Shown in pieces: positions 36,218-44,170 of a stretch of 64,000 nucleotides of DNA. A program made the translations under genes and the position numbers. The stretch is taken from assembly GCF_018129965.1 (NCBI RefSeq), contig NZ_JAFCKW010000006.1:186001-250000 (forward strand). The letters are read 5' to 3'. The notes beneath the pieces were generated by a model, which did no database searches, was not told where the DNA came from, and saw nothing but the letters and a program-made list of their open reading frames with translations. The DNA is from Bradyrhizobium diazoefficiens (GTDB taxonomy: Bacteria > Pseudomonadota > Alphaproteobacteria > Rhizobiales > Xanthobacteraceae). The stretch's first letter is position 1, and every line of letters begins with the position of its first letter.

Positions 36218-36245
36218 TATACGCTTTCCGCGAGCCGGTGGATCA
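36218..36245 (-). promoter_or_regulatory. ECF11 (RpoE-ChrR) type promoter for the DUF2177 gene
   Basis: On the minus strand TGATCC (36245-36240) is followed by a 16-base spacer and CGTATA (36223-36218). Predicted initiation near 36211 leaves a leader of about 23 bases before the ATG at 36188, with CCGGAG as ribosome site. Spacer length is identical to the two divergent sites at 33717-33785, while the spacer sequence is unrelated. The conserved boxes are therefore not explained by a recent duplication. Confidence 0.72.
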
Positions 36246-36331
36246 GCAATCCTCAAGCGCGTGCGTGTTGGCGCAGGAAGGCGATCTCACGTCACGCCAC
36301 CGTATCGCTGACGGAGTTCGAACGGTTCTCG

Positions 36332-37618
36332 TCATCCTTTGCCAAGGGGTAACGCCGGTCTTTTTGGCGCGTTCCCCGACGCAGCAGCCCACGTGCCCGG
36401 AGCAACCTCGTCGGGCGCCGCGCGGGAGTCGCGCCAGGCGACGATCCAGATCAGGAATCCCATTAGCGCGAGCCCGGCGCCGACGGGGCCGGTCGAGGTC
36501 CAGCCCAACCCCTCGCGAATGGCGAGGCCGCCCAGGAAAGGGCCGAGCGCATTGGCGGTGTTGAAGGCCGAATGGTTCAGCGCCGCTGCGAGCGCCTGCG
36601 CGTCTCCCGCGACGTCCATCAGCCGCGTCTGCAGGATGGCCCCGAGCGAGACGCCTGTGCCGATCGCGAAGACATCTGCGGCGAGCAGCCAGGGATCATG
36701 GGCCGCCAGAGGAAACAGCAGCAGCGCAACCGCCGAAGACAGCAGGATGACGCCCGCCGTCGGCATCAGCGCACGGTCCGCAAAGCGCGGCACGAACAGA
36801 TTGCCGAGCGTCGCACCGACGCCGAACACGGCGAGAAAGAACGGGATCACCGCAGGGCTGACCCTGGTGACCTCGATCAGCGTCGTCGCAAGATAGGTGT
36901 AGACGGCGAACATGCCGCCGAAGCCGATGGCGCCGATCGCGAGCGTGATCCAGACGCGGCCGCTTTTGAGGGCGCCGAGCTCCCGCAGCGGATCGGACCG
37001 GCCCGCCTGGTCGCGCGGCGCGAACAGCGCGCACAGCAGCACCGTGAGCAACGCCAGCACCGACACGAGTCCGAAGCTCGCGCGCCAGCCGACCGCCTGA
37101 CCAATCAGATTGGCCAGCGGTACGCCGATGATGGTCGCGCAGGTCAATCCGAGCATGACCTGGCCGATCGCCTGAGAACGGCGATGTTGCGGGACCAGCG
37201 AGGCTGCGACCAGTGCGGCGACGCCGAAATAGGCGCCATGCGGCAATCCTGCGAGAAAGCGGGCCGCGATCATCCAGCCAAAGCCCGGCGCAAGCGCGGT
37301 GAGCGCATTGCCGAGCGCGAACACGATCATCAGGACCAGCAACTGCGTGCGCCGGGCGAAGCGCGCGCCCAGCACGGCGATCAGCGGTGCGCCCAGCACC
37401 ACGCCGAGCGCGTAGGCACTGATCGCGTGTCCCGCGGTCGGCTCGTCGATGTGGAGGTCGGCGGCGAAAAACGGCAGCAGGCTCATCGATGCGAATTCGG
37501 TGGTTCCGATCGCAAAGCCGCCCATCGCGAGCGAGATCAGCACGATGGCGAGGTGAGGGGGCGCGGAGGTGCGGGCCGATGTCGCGCGAGGCGAGGTCGC
37601 TTGTGACGATGTCGTCAT
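36332..37618 (-). CDS. MFS efflux transporter (AraJ/DHA1-like)
   Basis: A 428-residue protein with 12 predicted helices after a polar Ser/Thr-rich N-terminus. Helix 1 has the DHA1 pattern AMGGFAIGTTEFASMSLLPFFA, and the loop 2-3 motif A region reads APLIAVLGARFARRTQLL. RFLAGLPHGAYFGVAALVAASLVP is characteristic of the YdhP/AraJ-type arabinose or drug exporter group. Substrate cannot be assigned. It is not obviously linked to either neighbour; 189 bases upstream and 119 downstream are non-coding. Confidence 0.88.
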   Translation of the reverse strand: MTTSSQATSPRATSARTSAPPHLAIVLISLAMGGFAIGTTEFASMSLLPFFAADLHIDEPTAGHAISAYALGVVLGAPLIAVLGARFARRTQLLVLMIVFALGNALTALAPGFGWMIAARFLAGLPHGAYFGVAALVAASLVPQHRRSQAIGQVMLGLTCATIIGVPLANLIGQAVGWRASFGLVSVLALLTVLLCALFAPRDQAGRSDPLRELGALKSGRVWITLAIGAIGFGGMFAVYTYLATTLIEVTRVSPAVIPFFLAVFGVGATLGNLFVPRFADRALMPTAGVILLSSAVALLLFPLAAHDPWLLAADVFAIGTGVSLGAILQTRLMDVAGDAQALAAALNHSAFNTANALGPFLGGLAIREGLGWTSTGPVGAGLALMGFLIWIVAWRDSRAAPDEVAPGTWAAASGNAPKRPALPLGKG

Positions 37619-37808
37619 GTGTCCTGCATTGGTGGCGTCAACGGGAACCAGCCCAGCGACGTCGCCACCCCCTGCAAGATTTATCCGCTGTACTTAAACC
37701 GCGACACTCCGGCGTCAACACCGGAGCACCTTTGCAGAGCCGACCGCATATCAGCGTCCCGATCGGCGTCAGTCGATCCGGTCGACGCGTTTCGACCGAC
37801 GCTGCGGC

Positions 37809-38123
37809 TCAACGCGGCGGATAGGCGCCAGGCAAAAAGCCCGGCGTCTGCGCGCGCGGACGATTCTGATAGGCATAGGGATCATCGCTCTGACCGGCGA
37901 AATACGGATTCGCCATGCAGGTGAGCGCGCGGCCCGACGAACTCGCCTGACACTGCGCGTAAGAGTCGAACGTGCAATTGCTCAGGCCCGGCCATTCATC
38001 GCCGGTGAGGCAGAAGGCGTGATGCGTGCCGAATGCCCGCGCCGGCGTGTTGGAACTCACAGCAAATGTGGCGATTGCGAGCGAAACTGTGGCGGCAATG
38101 GGGAGGATACAACGTCCACGCAT
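37809..38123 (-). CDS. DUF3551 family exported small protein
   Basis: 104 residues from ATG 38123 (MRGRCILPIAATVSLAIATF), preferred over an upstream start because the signal peptide then begins at the N-terminus and ends near ARAFG. The mature part contains FCLTGDEWPGLSNCTFDSYAQC and SGRALTCMANPYF, the cysteine-rich pattern of DUF3551, a family abundant in Bradyrhizobium. The tail is Pro/Gly/Tyr-rich. Cysteines are probably disulfide-linked in the periplasm. Function unknown. The 255 bases upstream, shared with the divergent outer-membrane protein gene, carry no gene that I can see. Confidence 0.85.
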   Translation of the reverse strand: MRGRCILPIAATVSLAIATFAVSSNTPARAFGTHHAFCLTGDEWPGLSNCTFDSYAQCQASSSGRALTCMANPYFAGQSDDPYAYQNRPRAQTPGFLPGAYPPR

Positions 38124-38378
38124 TTCGAATCTCCAATCACGGGATTGTGCATGCGTCAGTGTGTACCTGCACATGCCGCTCAAGTCGTGTGATCGACAAG
38201 GGAACTCAGGAAAACTCTTGTTTCATAGGGTTTCGCGCGCGCTCTGCTAAACATTCATTAACGTAGCGCTGGCCTTTGGCTGCGACTGTTGCGTCCCGGT
38301 TACAGCAATTCCGCCGATCACTGTTATGACCACTGCCATGGCCCGGGGGCCTTCTGAAGAAACTGGAACGGGATTCAA

Positions 38379-39098
38379 ATGAACAAGAATTTGTTGCTTG
38401 CTGCGGTCAGCCTCGTTGCGCTCAGCGCGACTGCGCCGGCGCTGGCTGCTGACCTTGCTGCGCGGCCTTACACCAAGGCCCCGGCGATGGTCGCCACCAT
38501 CTATGACTGGAGCGGCTTCTACATCGGCATCAACGGCGGCGGCGGTTCGTCGCACACGACCTGGGACTTCATCGGCGTCGGCCGCGAAGGCTCGCACGAC
38601 GCGACGGGCGGCACGGTCGGTGGCCAGGTCGGCTATCGCTGGCAGTCCGGCCAGTTCGTGTTCGGCGTCGAAGGCCAGGGCAACTGGGCCGACTTCTCGG
38701 GCGACAACGCCAGCGCGCTGTTCAACACGCGCAACCGCACCAAGATCGATTCGTTCGGTCTGATCACCGGCCAGGTCGGCTACGCCTGGAACAACGTCCT
38801 GCTCTACGTCAAGGGCGGTGCCGCCGTGGTCAGCGACAAGTACGAGGTCTACGCGCTCGGCGGCCCGCTGCAGGCCTCGACCAGCGACACCCGTTGGGGT
38901 GGCACGGTCGGCGCCGGCCTCGAGTACGGCTTCGCTCCGAACTGGTCGGTTGGCGTCGAGTACAACCACATCTTCCTGTCCGACAAGGACGTGACCTTTG
39001 CTGGCTTCGCCGGCACCGAGCGCATCAAGCAGGACGTCGACATGGGCCTCGTCCGCCTGAACTACAAGTTCGGCGGCCCGCTCGTCGCCCGCTACTAA
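38379..39098 (+). CDS. outer-membrane beta-barrel protein (Omp25/31, RopB-like)
   Basis: 239 residues. The signal peptide ends ATAPALAADLAAR (cleavage near residue 24), and the mature N-terminus shows YDWSGFYIGINGGGG, the standard opening of small rhizobial 8-stranded porin-like proteins. Alternating amphipathic strands include FVFGVEGQGNWADF, VGYAWNNVLLYVKGGAAVV, GAGLEYGFAPNWSVGVEYNHIFL and the last strand VRLNYKFGGPLVARY. It is a structural surface protein with no enzymatic motif. A strong terminator follows. GGAAC-GGG upstream provides a ribosome-site-like GGAACGGGA 8 bases before the ATG. Confidence 0.92.
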   Translation: MNKNLLLAAVSLVALSATAPALAADLAARPYTKAPAMVATIYDWSGFYIGINGGGGSSHTTWDFIGVGREGSHDATGGTVGGQVGYRWQSGQFVFGVEGQGNWADFSGDNASALFNTRNRTKIDSFGLITGQVGYAWNNVLLYVKGGAAVVSDKYEVYALGGPLQASTSDTRWGGTVGAGLEYGFAPNWSVGVEYNHIFLSDKDVTFAGFAGTERIKQDVDMGLVRLNYKFGGPLVARY

Positions 39099-39130
39099 GA
39101 CGCGTCGCTTCGCAAGAAGCTGTCGTCGAA

Positions 39131-39159
39131 AAGCCCCGGCCTCGCGCCGGGGCTTTTTT
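39131..39159 (+). terminator. intrinsic terminator of the outer-membrane protein gene
   Basis: A perfect 10-bp stem (AAGCCCCGGC / GCCGGGGCTT) with a 5-base loop is followed by a run of six T residues counted from the end of the stem. It lies 33 bases after the TAA. This is a textbook Rho-independent terminator for plus-strand transcription. Confidence 0.93.
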
Positions 39160-39211
39160 GTTGCGCGAATTCAGCGAGTTAACCATCACATTTGGCGCTG
39201 GCCGAGAATGC

Positions 39212-39240
39212 TTGACTCCTTGGAACGAAATGAGAACAAT
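39212..39240 (+). promoter_or_regulatory. candidate housekeeping promoter and short palindrome before the small peptide gene
   Basis: TTGACT (39212-39217) and AACAAT (39235-39240) are separated by 17 bases, a fair sigma-70-type arrangement. A 13-base palindrome AGAACA-A-TGTTCT (39233-39245) overlaps the -10 region and would suit a repressor. A GGAAC box at 39222 is present, but its distance to the next CGTT is 24 bases, too long for a general stress EcfG promoter. Confidence 0.3.
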
Positions 39241-39272
39241 GTTCTGCATACGTTCTGGTGATGGAGCAAGCC

Positions 39273-39371
39273 ATGTTCAGGATTTTCGTGGAAGAAGCCG
39301 CCGCACTCGCCTCGATCTCGCTGTTCGTCGGGATGATCGCAATCTGGGCCCAGGTGATTCCGCAGCTCTAG
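39273..39371 (+). CDS. tiny single-helix membrane peptide
   Basis: A 32-residue reading frame beginning MFRIFVEEAAALAS and ending QVIPQL, with GGAG 6 bases upstream. An ATG at 39261 would give 36 residues but has no ribosome site. One hydrophobic helix covers about residues 12-28. Acidic residues at the N-terminal side suggest an orientation-defined small membrane protein. I have a memory of similar short hypothetical proteins in Bradyrhizobium but cannot name a family. Coding is inferred from the ribosome site and the hydrophobic pattern only. Confidence 0.45.
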   Translation: MFRIFVEEAAALASISLFVGMIAIWAQVIPQL

Positions 39372-39585
39372 CGACCGATGCCCGGGAACCAGGCCGCAGG
39401 CCCTAAAGGCGCCGGCCTGGGGAAAAGCGGGACGATGCGGCCGATTGGTCGCTCCGGCGTGGACTCTGACGTGGTGACGCCGCACCATTGTCCGGCGAGT
39501 CGGCCGGACGGGTGCAGAATGCTCCGATGATCCCTCCGGAGCCGGCGCGCGCTCCAACTCATCTGCAAGAGGCCGTCACGCGACC
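39372..39585. other. non-coding gap before dnaE with a short hairpin
   Basis: This stretch holds no convincing gene. An 8-bp stem CCAGGCCG/CGGCCTGG (39389-39396 with 39413-39420) forms a hairpin without a T-run, possibly a weak terminator of the small peptide gene. The rest presumably carries the dnaE promoter; I cannot pick out a clear -35/-10 pair. The ribosome site of dnaE (AGAGG near 39567) is weak and distant from its ATG. Confidence 0.4.
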
Positions 39586-42500
39586 ATGCCGAGCGCCGGA
39601 TTTGTCCACCTTCACGTTCACTCGGCCTATTCGCTGCTCAAGGGCTCGATCAAGATCGCCAAGCTCGCCGAGCTCGCGAAGAAGGATCACCAGCCCGCCC
39701 TGGCGCTGACCGACACCGACAACATGTTCGGCGCGCTGGAGTTCTCCGACAAGATGGCGGGCTCCGGCATCCAGCCGATCGTCGGCTGCGAGCTTGCGAT
39801 CGATTTCGGCGACCAGGATCCCAACGCGCGCAACGCGCTTGCGCCCTCGCGCGTGGTGCTGCTGGCGGCACAGGAGCGCGGCTACCGCAGCCTGATGCGG
39901 CTGAACTCGCGGGCGTTCCTGGAATCGCCCGACAGCCACGCGCCCTTCATCAAATTCGATTGGATAGAAGGCGAGGCCGAAGGCCTGATCGTGCTGACGG
40001 GCGGACCTGACGGGCCGATCTCGCTGGCGCTGTCGGCGGGACAGACCGAGCTTGCCGGCCTGCGTTGCGAGCGACTGGCCAATCTGTTCGGCGACCGCCT
40101 CTACGTCGAATTGCAGCGCCACAATATCGACAGAGAGCGGCGCGTCGAAAGCGGCCTGATCGACATCGCCTATGCCAAGGGTCTGCCGCTGGTCGCGACC
40201 AACGAGCCGTATTTCGCTTCCACCGACGATTACGAGGCGCATGACGCGCTGCTGTGCATCGCAGGCGGACGGCTGATTGCCGAGACCGACCGGGTGCAGC
40301 TCACGCCCGATCATCGCTTCAAGACTCGCGCCGAGATGGCGGTGCTGTTCGCCGACATTCCGGAGGCGCTGGCCTCGACGGTGGAGATCGCCGAGCGCTG
40401 CTCGTTCCGCCCGATGACGCGCAAGCCGATCCTGCCGTTCTTCACGGTTGGCGCCGCCGCAAGCTCCGATGCCGCATCGGTCGAGGCGGCCGAATTGAAG
40501 CGGCAGGCGGAGGAGGGGCTCGCCAACCGCCTGCGCGTGCACGGCCTGTCGCAGGGCACGACGGAGGAGGACTACAACAAGCGCCTGGCGTTCGAGCTCG
40601 ACGTCATCATGCGCATGAAGTACGCGGGCTACTTCCTGATCGTGTCCGACTTCATCAAATGGGCGAAGAGCCAGGGCATCCCGGTCGGACCGGGCCGCGG
40701 CTCCGGCGCCGGCTCGCTGGTGGCCTGGGCGCTGACGATCACCGACCTTGATCCGATCAAGTTCGGCCTGCTGTTCGAGCGCTTCCTCAATCCGGAACGC
40801 GTCTCGATGCCGGACTTCGACATCGACTTCTGCCAGGACCGCCGCGGCGAGGTCATCAAATACGTGCAGGAACGCTACGGCCGCGACCAGGTCGCGCAGA
40901 TCATCACCTTCGGCACGCTGCAGGCGCGCGGCGTGCTGCGCGACGTCGGCCGCGTGCTGCAGATGCCTTACGGCCAGGTCGACAAGCTGACCAAGCTGGT
41001 GCCGCAGAATCCCGCAGCACCAGTGACGCTGGCGGCCGCGATCGAGAGCGAGCCGAAGCTGCAGGCGTTCCGCGACGAAGATCCGGTGGTGGCGCGCGCC
41101 TTCGACATCGCCCAGCGTCTCGAAGGCCTGACCCGCCACGCCTCGACGCACGCGGCCGGCATCGTGATCGGCGATCGCCCGCTCAGCGAGCTCGTGCCGA
41201 TGTACCGCGATCCCAAGTCGGACATGCCGGTCACCCAGTTCAACATGAAATGGGTCGAGCCGGCGGGCCTCGTGAAATTCGACTTCCTCGGCCTGAAGAC
41301 GCTGACCGTGCTCGACGTCGCGATCAAGCTGCTCAAGCCGCGGGGCATCCACGTCGATCTCGCCACGCTGCCGATCGACGATGCCGAGAGCTACCAGATG
41401 CTGGCGCGCGGCGACGTGGTCGGCGTGTTCCAGGTTGAAAGCCAGGGCATGCGGCGCGCGCTGATCGACATGCGCCCCGACCGTTTCGAGGACATCATCG
41501 CGCTGGTCGCGCTCTATCGCCCGGGCCCGATGGCGAACATCCCGACCTATTGCGCGCGCAAGCATGGCGACGAGGAGCCGGAATATCTCCACCCGGTGCT
41601 GGAGCAGATCCTCAAGGAGACCTTCGGCGTCATCATCTACCAGGAACAGGTGATGCAGATCGCGCAGGTGATGTCGGGCTATTCGCTCGGCGACGCCGAT
41701 CTGCTCCGCCGCGCCATGGGCAAGAAGATCCGCGCCGAGATGGACAAGCAGCGCGACATCTTCGTCGCCGGTGCGGTGAAGAACGGCGTGCCGAAGGGGC
41801 AGGCCGAGACCATCTTCGAGCTGCTCGCCAAATTCGCCGACTACGGCTTCAACAAGAGCCACGCGGCGGCCTATGCGCTGGTGTCCTACCACACCGCCTA
41901 CATGAAGGCGCATTATCCGGTCGAGTTCATCGCGGCGTCGATGACGCTGGATCTGAACAACACAGACAAGCTGTCCGAATTCCGTGCCGAGGCCCAGCGC
42001 CTCGGCATCAAGGTCGAGCCGCCGAACATCAACCGGTCCGGGGCGACCTTCGAGGTCGGCGACAAGACCATCTACTACGCGCTCGCCGCGCTGAAGGGCG
42101 TCGGCATCCAGGCCATCGACCAGATCATCGAGGAGCGCACGAAGCGGGGTCTGTTCACCTCGCTCGCCGACTTCGCCGCGCGCGTCAATCCGCGGGCGAT
42201 CAACAAGCGCATCATCGAGAGCCTCGCCGCCGCCGGCGCCTTCGACACGCTGGAGCCGAACCGCGCCCGTGTCTTCGCCGGCGCGGATGCGGTGCTCGCC
42301 GCCTGTCAGCGCGCCCACGAGGCGGCGACGATCGGCCAGAACGACATGTTCGGCGGCGCGGCCGACGCGCCGACGATCATGCTGCCGCAGGTCGAGCCTT
42401 GGCTGCCGGCCGAAAAGCTCCGCCGCGAATACGACGCCGTCGGCTTCTTCCTCTCCGGCCACCCGCTCGACGATTACGCCACGGTGCTGAAGCGGCTGCG

Positions 42501-43089
42501 GGTACAGAGCTGGGCCGAATTCTCGCGCGCGGTGAAGACCGGTGCGACCGCCGGCAAGGTCGCTGCCACCGTGGTGTCGCGCATGGAGCGGCGCACCAAG
42601 ACCGGCAACAAGATGGGCATCATGGGCCTGTCCGATCCGACCGGCCATTTCGAGGCGGTGCTGTTCTCGGAGGGCCTCGCGCAATATCGCGACGTGCTCG
42701 AGCCCGGCGCCGCGGTGCTGCTCCAGCTCGGCGCGGAATTGCAGGGCGAGGACGTCCGGGCCCGCGTGCTGCATGCCGAGCCGCTGGATGATGCCGCCGC
42801 CAAGACGCAGAAGGGCCTGCGCATCTTCGTGCGCGATACCAAGCCGCTGGACTCGATCGCCAAGCGATTGGCCGGACCCGACATTGCAGCGTCGAACGGC
42901 GCTGCGCCGAAGATCGGCAGTCCCGGTCTTGCGCCGCGCTCCAATGGTGACGGCGAGGTCTCGCTGGTGATGATGCTCGACCTCGAGACCGAGGTCGAGA
43001 TGAAGCTGCCCGGACGCTTCAAGGTCTCGCCGCAGATCGCCGGCGCGATCAAGGCGGTTGCGGGCGTGGTCGACGTGCAGCAGCTCTGA
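39586..43089 (+). CDS. dnaE: DNA polymerase III subunit alpha
   Basis: The replicative polymerase, 1167 residues. The N-terminal PHP domain starts FVHLHVHSAYSLLKG. The catalytic palm has PGRGSGAGSLVAWALTITDLDP and the acidic motif MPDFDIDFCQDRRGEVI. The fingers include YQEQVMQIAQVMSGYSLGDAD and GFNKSHAAAYALVSYHTAYMK. HhH, OB and C-terminal domains extend to VVDVQQL. Length is typical of DnaE1 rather than of the shorter mutagenic DnaE2. It is monocistronic as far as the window shows. A long open frame on the opposite strand is an artefact of codon bias. Confidence 0.98.
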   Translation: MPSAGFVHLHVHSAYSLLKGSIKIAKLAELAKKDHQPALALTDTDNMFGALEFSDKMAGSGIQPIVGCELAIDFGDQDPNARNALAPSRVVLLAAQERGYRSLMRLNSRAFLESPDSHAPFIKFDWIEGEAEGLIVLTGGPDGPISLALSAGQTELAGLRCERLANLFGDRLYVELQRHNIDRERRVESGLIDIAYAKGLPLVATNEPYFASTDDYEAHDALLCIAGGRLIAETDRVQLTPDHRFKTRAEMAVLFADIPEALASTVEIAERCSFRPMTRKPILPFFTVGAAASSDAASVEAAELKRQAEEGLANRLRVHGLSQGTTEEDYNKRLAFELDVIMRMKYAGYFLIVSDFIKWAKSQGIPVGPGRGSGAGSLVAWALTITDLDPIKFGLLFERFLNPERVSMPDFDIDFCQDRRGEVIKYVQERYGRDQVAQIITFGTLQARGVLRDVGRVLQMPYGQVDKLTKLVPQNPAAPVTLAAAIESEPKLQAFRDEDPVVARAFDIAQRLEGLTRHASTHAAGIVIGDRPLSELVPMYRDPKSDMPVTQFNMKWVEPAGLVKFDFLGLKTLTVLDVAIKLLKPRGIHVDLATLPIDDAESYQMLARGDVVGVFQVESQGMRRALIDMRPDRFEDIIALVALYRPGPMANIPTYCARKHGDEEPEYLHPVLEQILKETFGVIIYQEQVMQIAQVMSGYSLGDADLLRRAMGKKIRAEMDKQRDIFVAGAVKNGVPKGQAETIFELLAKFADYGFNKSHAAAYALVSYHTAYMKAHYPVEFIAASMTLDLNNTDKLSEFRAEAQRLGIKVEPPNINRSGATFEVGDKTIYYALAALKGVGIQAIDQIIEERTKRGLFTSLADFAARVNPRAINKRIIESLAAAGAFDTLEPNRARVFAGADAVLAACQRAHEAATIGQNDMFGGAADAPTIMLPQVEPWLPAEKLRREYDAVGFFLSGHPLDDYATVLKRLRVQSWAEFSRAVKTGATAGKVAATVVSRMERRTKTGNKMGIMGLSDPTGHFEAVLFSEGLAQYRDVLEPGAAVLLQLGAELQGEDVRARVLHAEPLDDAAAKTQKGLRIFVRDTKPLDSIAKRLAGPDIAASNGAAPKIGSPGLAPRSNGDGEVSLVMMLDLETEVEMKLPGRFKVSPQIAGAIKAVAGVVDVQQL

Positions 43090-43219
43090 CGTGCCTGGAT
43101 TGCCGCCAACCAAAGCTTAACCATCCGGTTGATGCCTGGTTTCGAAGCCTGTCGCGCACAGCTATGAGTTGTTTTTCCGGATCGGTCCGACCGGACGGGA
43201 AGTCAGGGAGAAAACAACC

Positions 43220-43960
43220 ATGTGCGACAAATGCTCTGAAAATCCTCATCATTCGCTTGCTCCGTCGCGGCGCTCGATGATGTTTTTTGCCGCCTCGACG
43301 CTCGGCTTGGCGCTTGGCGGGACCGCGTTCGCCAAGGACGCGAAGGCGCCGCCCAAACCGCAGAACGTGCTGTCGCCCGAAGCGGCGCTCAAGCAGCTGA
43401 TGGCCGGCAATGCGCGCTACGTGGCGGGCGTTTCGCGCCGTCACGACTTTACCCATGAGCGCGAGGCTCTGGTCGGCGGTCAAAACCCCTACGCGGCCAT
43501 CTTGAGCTGCGCCGATTCGCGGATCGCACCCGAATATGCGTTCGACAGCGGGCGCGGAGACCTGTTCGTGTGCCGTGTCGCCGGAAACTTTGCCGGCGAA
43601 GAAACCGTCGCCAGCATGGAATACACGGTCGCGGTGCTCGGCACGCCGTTGATCCTGGTGCTCGGCCACGACAATTGCGGCGCCGTCGATGCGACCATCA
43701 AGTCGCTGAAGGACGACAAGCCGCTGCCGGGCCACATCCCCTCGCTCGTGTCCGCGATCGCGCCGGCGGTGAAAACCGCGGCTCAGCAGAGCGGGGATGC
43801 GCTCGAAAACGCCATTCGCCAGAACGTCGTCGACAACGTCGCCAAGCTGAAATCGGCAGCGCCGATCCTCAACGCAGCGGTCGAGCAGGGCAAGCTCAAG
43901 GTGCTCGGCGGCATCTATCGATTGCGCACCGGAGCCGTCGAGTTGCTCGCCCAAAGCTGA
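43220..43960 (+). CDS. exported beta-class carbonic anhydrase with Tat-type signal
   Basis: 246 residues from ATG 43220, with GGGAG upstream; an in-frame start 51 bases earlier is less likely. The N-terminus MCDKCSENPHHSLAPSRRS has a twin-arginine SRRSMMF motif followed by a hydrophobic stretch ending GGTAFAKD, so a folded, zinc-loaded enzyme is probably exported. The beta-CA ligands are present: CADSRIAPE (Cys and Asp/Arg dyad) and HDNCGAVDA (His, Cys). It hydrates CO2 in the periplasm. The N-terminal CxxC with nearby HH before the Tat motif is unusual for a signal n-region. Confidence 0.9.
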   Translation: MCDKCSENPHHSLAPSRRSMMFFAASTLGLALGGTAFAKDAKAPPKPQNVLSPEAALKQLMAGNARYVAGVSRRHDFTHEREALVGGQNPYAAILSCADSRIAPEYAFDSGRGDLFVCRVAGNFAGEETVASMEYTVAVLGTPLILVLGHDNCGAVDATIKSLKDDKPLPGHIPSLVSAIAPAVKTAAQQSGDALENAIRQNVVDNVAKLKSAAPILNAAVEQGKLKVLGGIYRLRTGAVELLAQS

Positions 43961-44170
43961 CCGGAATTCCCGGCCGGGTGGTCCAGCCTCTGTCCTGCAG
44001 AGGCCGGTCACCCCGCAGTCAGCCATGCCATGGCCGGGAACGCGTGCGGCGGGCCCGTGCCCCGCATGCCATTCCGCCGCCTCAATCCGGGCTTTTCGTT
44101 CAACTGCCGTTCAGCCGGCAGCGCGTTTCATGCGTGGTGATACCTCAACGACAATAACGGGCAGCAAGCC

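Noticed and set aside
37857..37884. TGATCC-N16-CGTCCG on the minus strand upstream of the MFS transporter
   Set aside because: It lies inside the DUF3551 coding sequence, more than 230 bases from the MFS start, and its -10 (CGTCCG) lacks the CGTA(T) core.
39222..39254. GGAAC ... CGTT as a general stress (EcfG) promoter
   Set aside because: The spacing between the boxes is 24 bases, whereas EcfG promoters need about 16-17.
39559..43113. An 1184-codon open frame antisense to dnaE
   Set aside because: It mirrors dnaE across its full length, has the His/Arg/Asp/Leu-heavy composition of reverse-complemented GC-rich codons, and shows no family motif. The dnaE reading is unambiguous.
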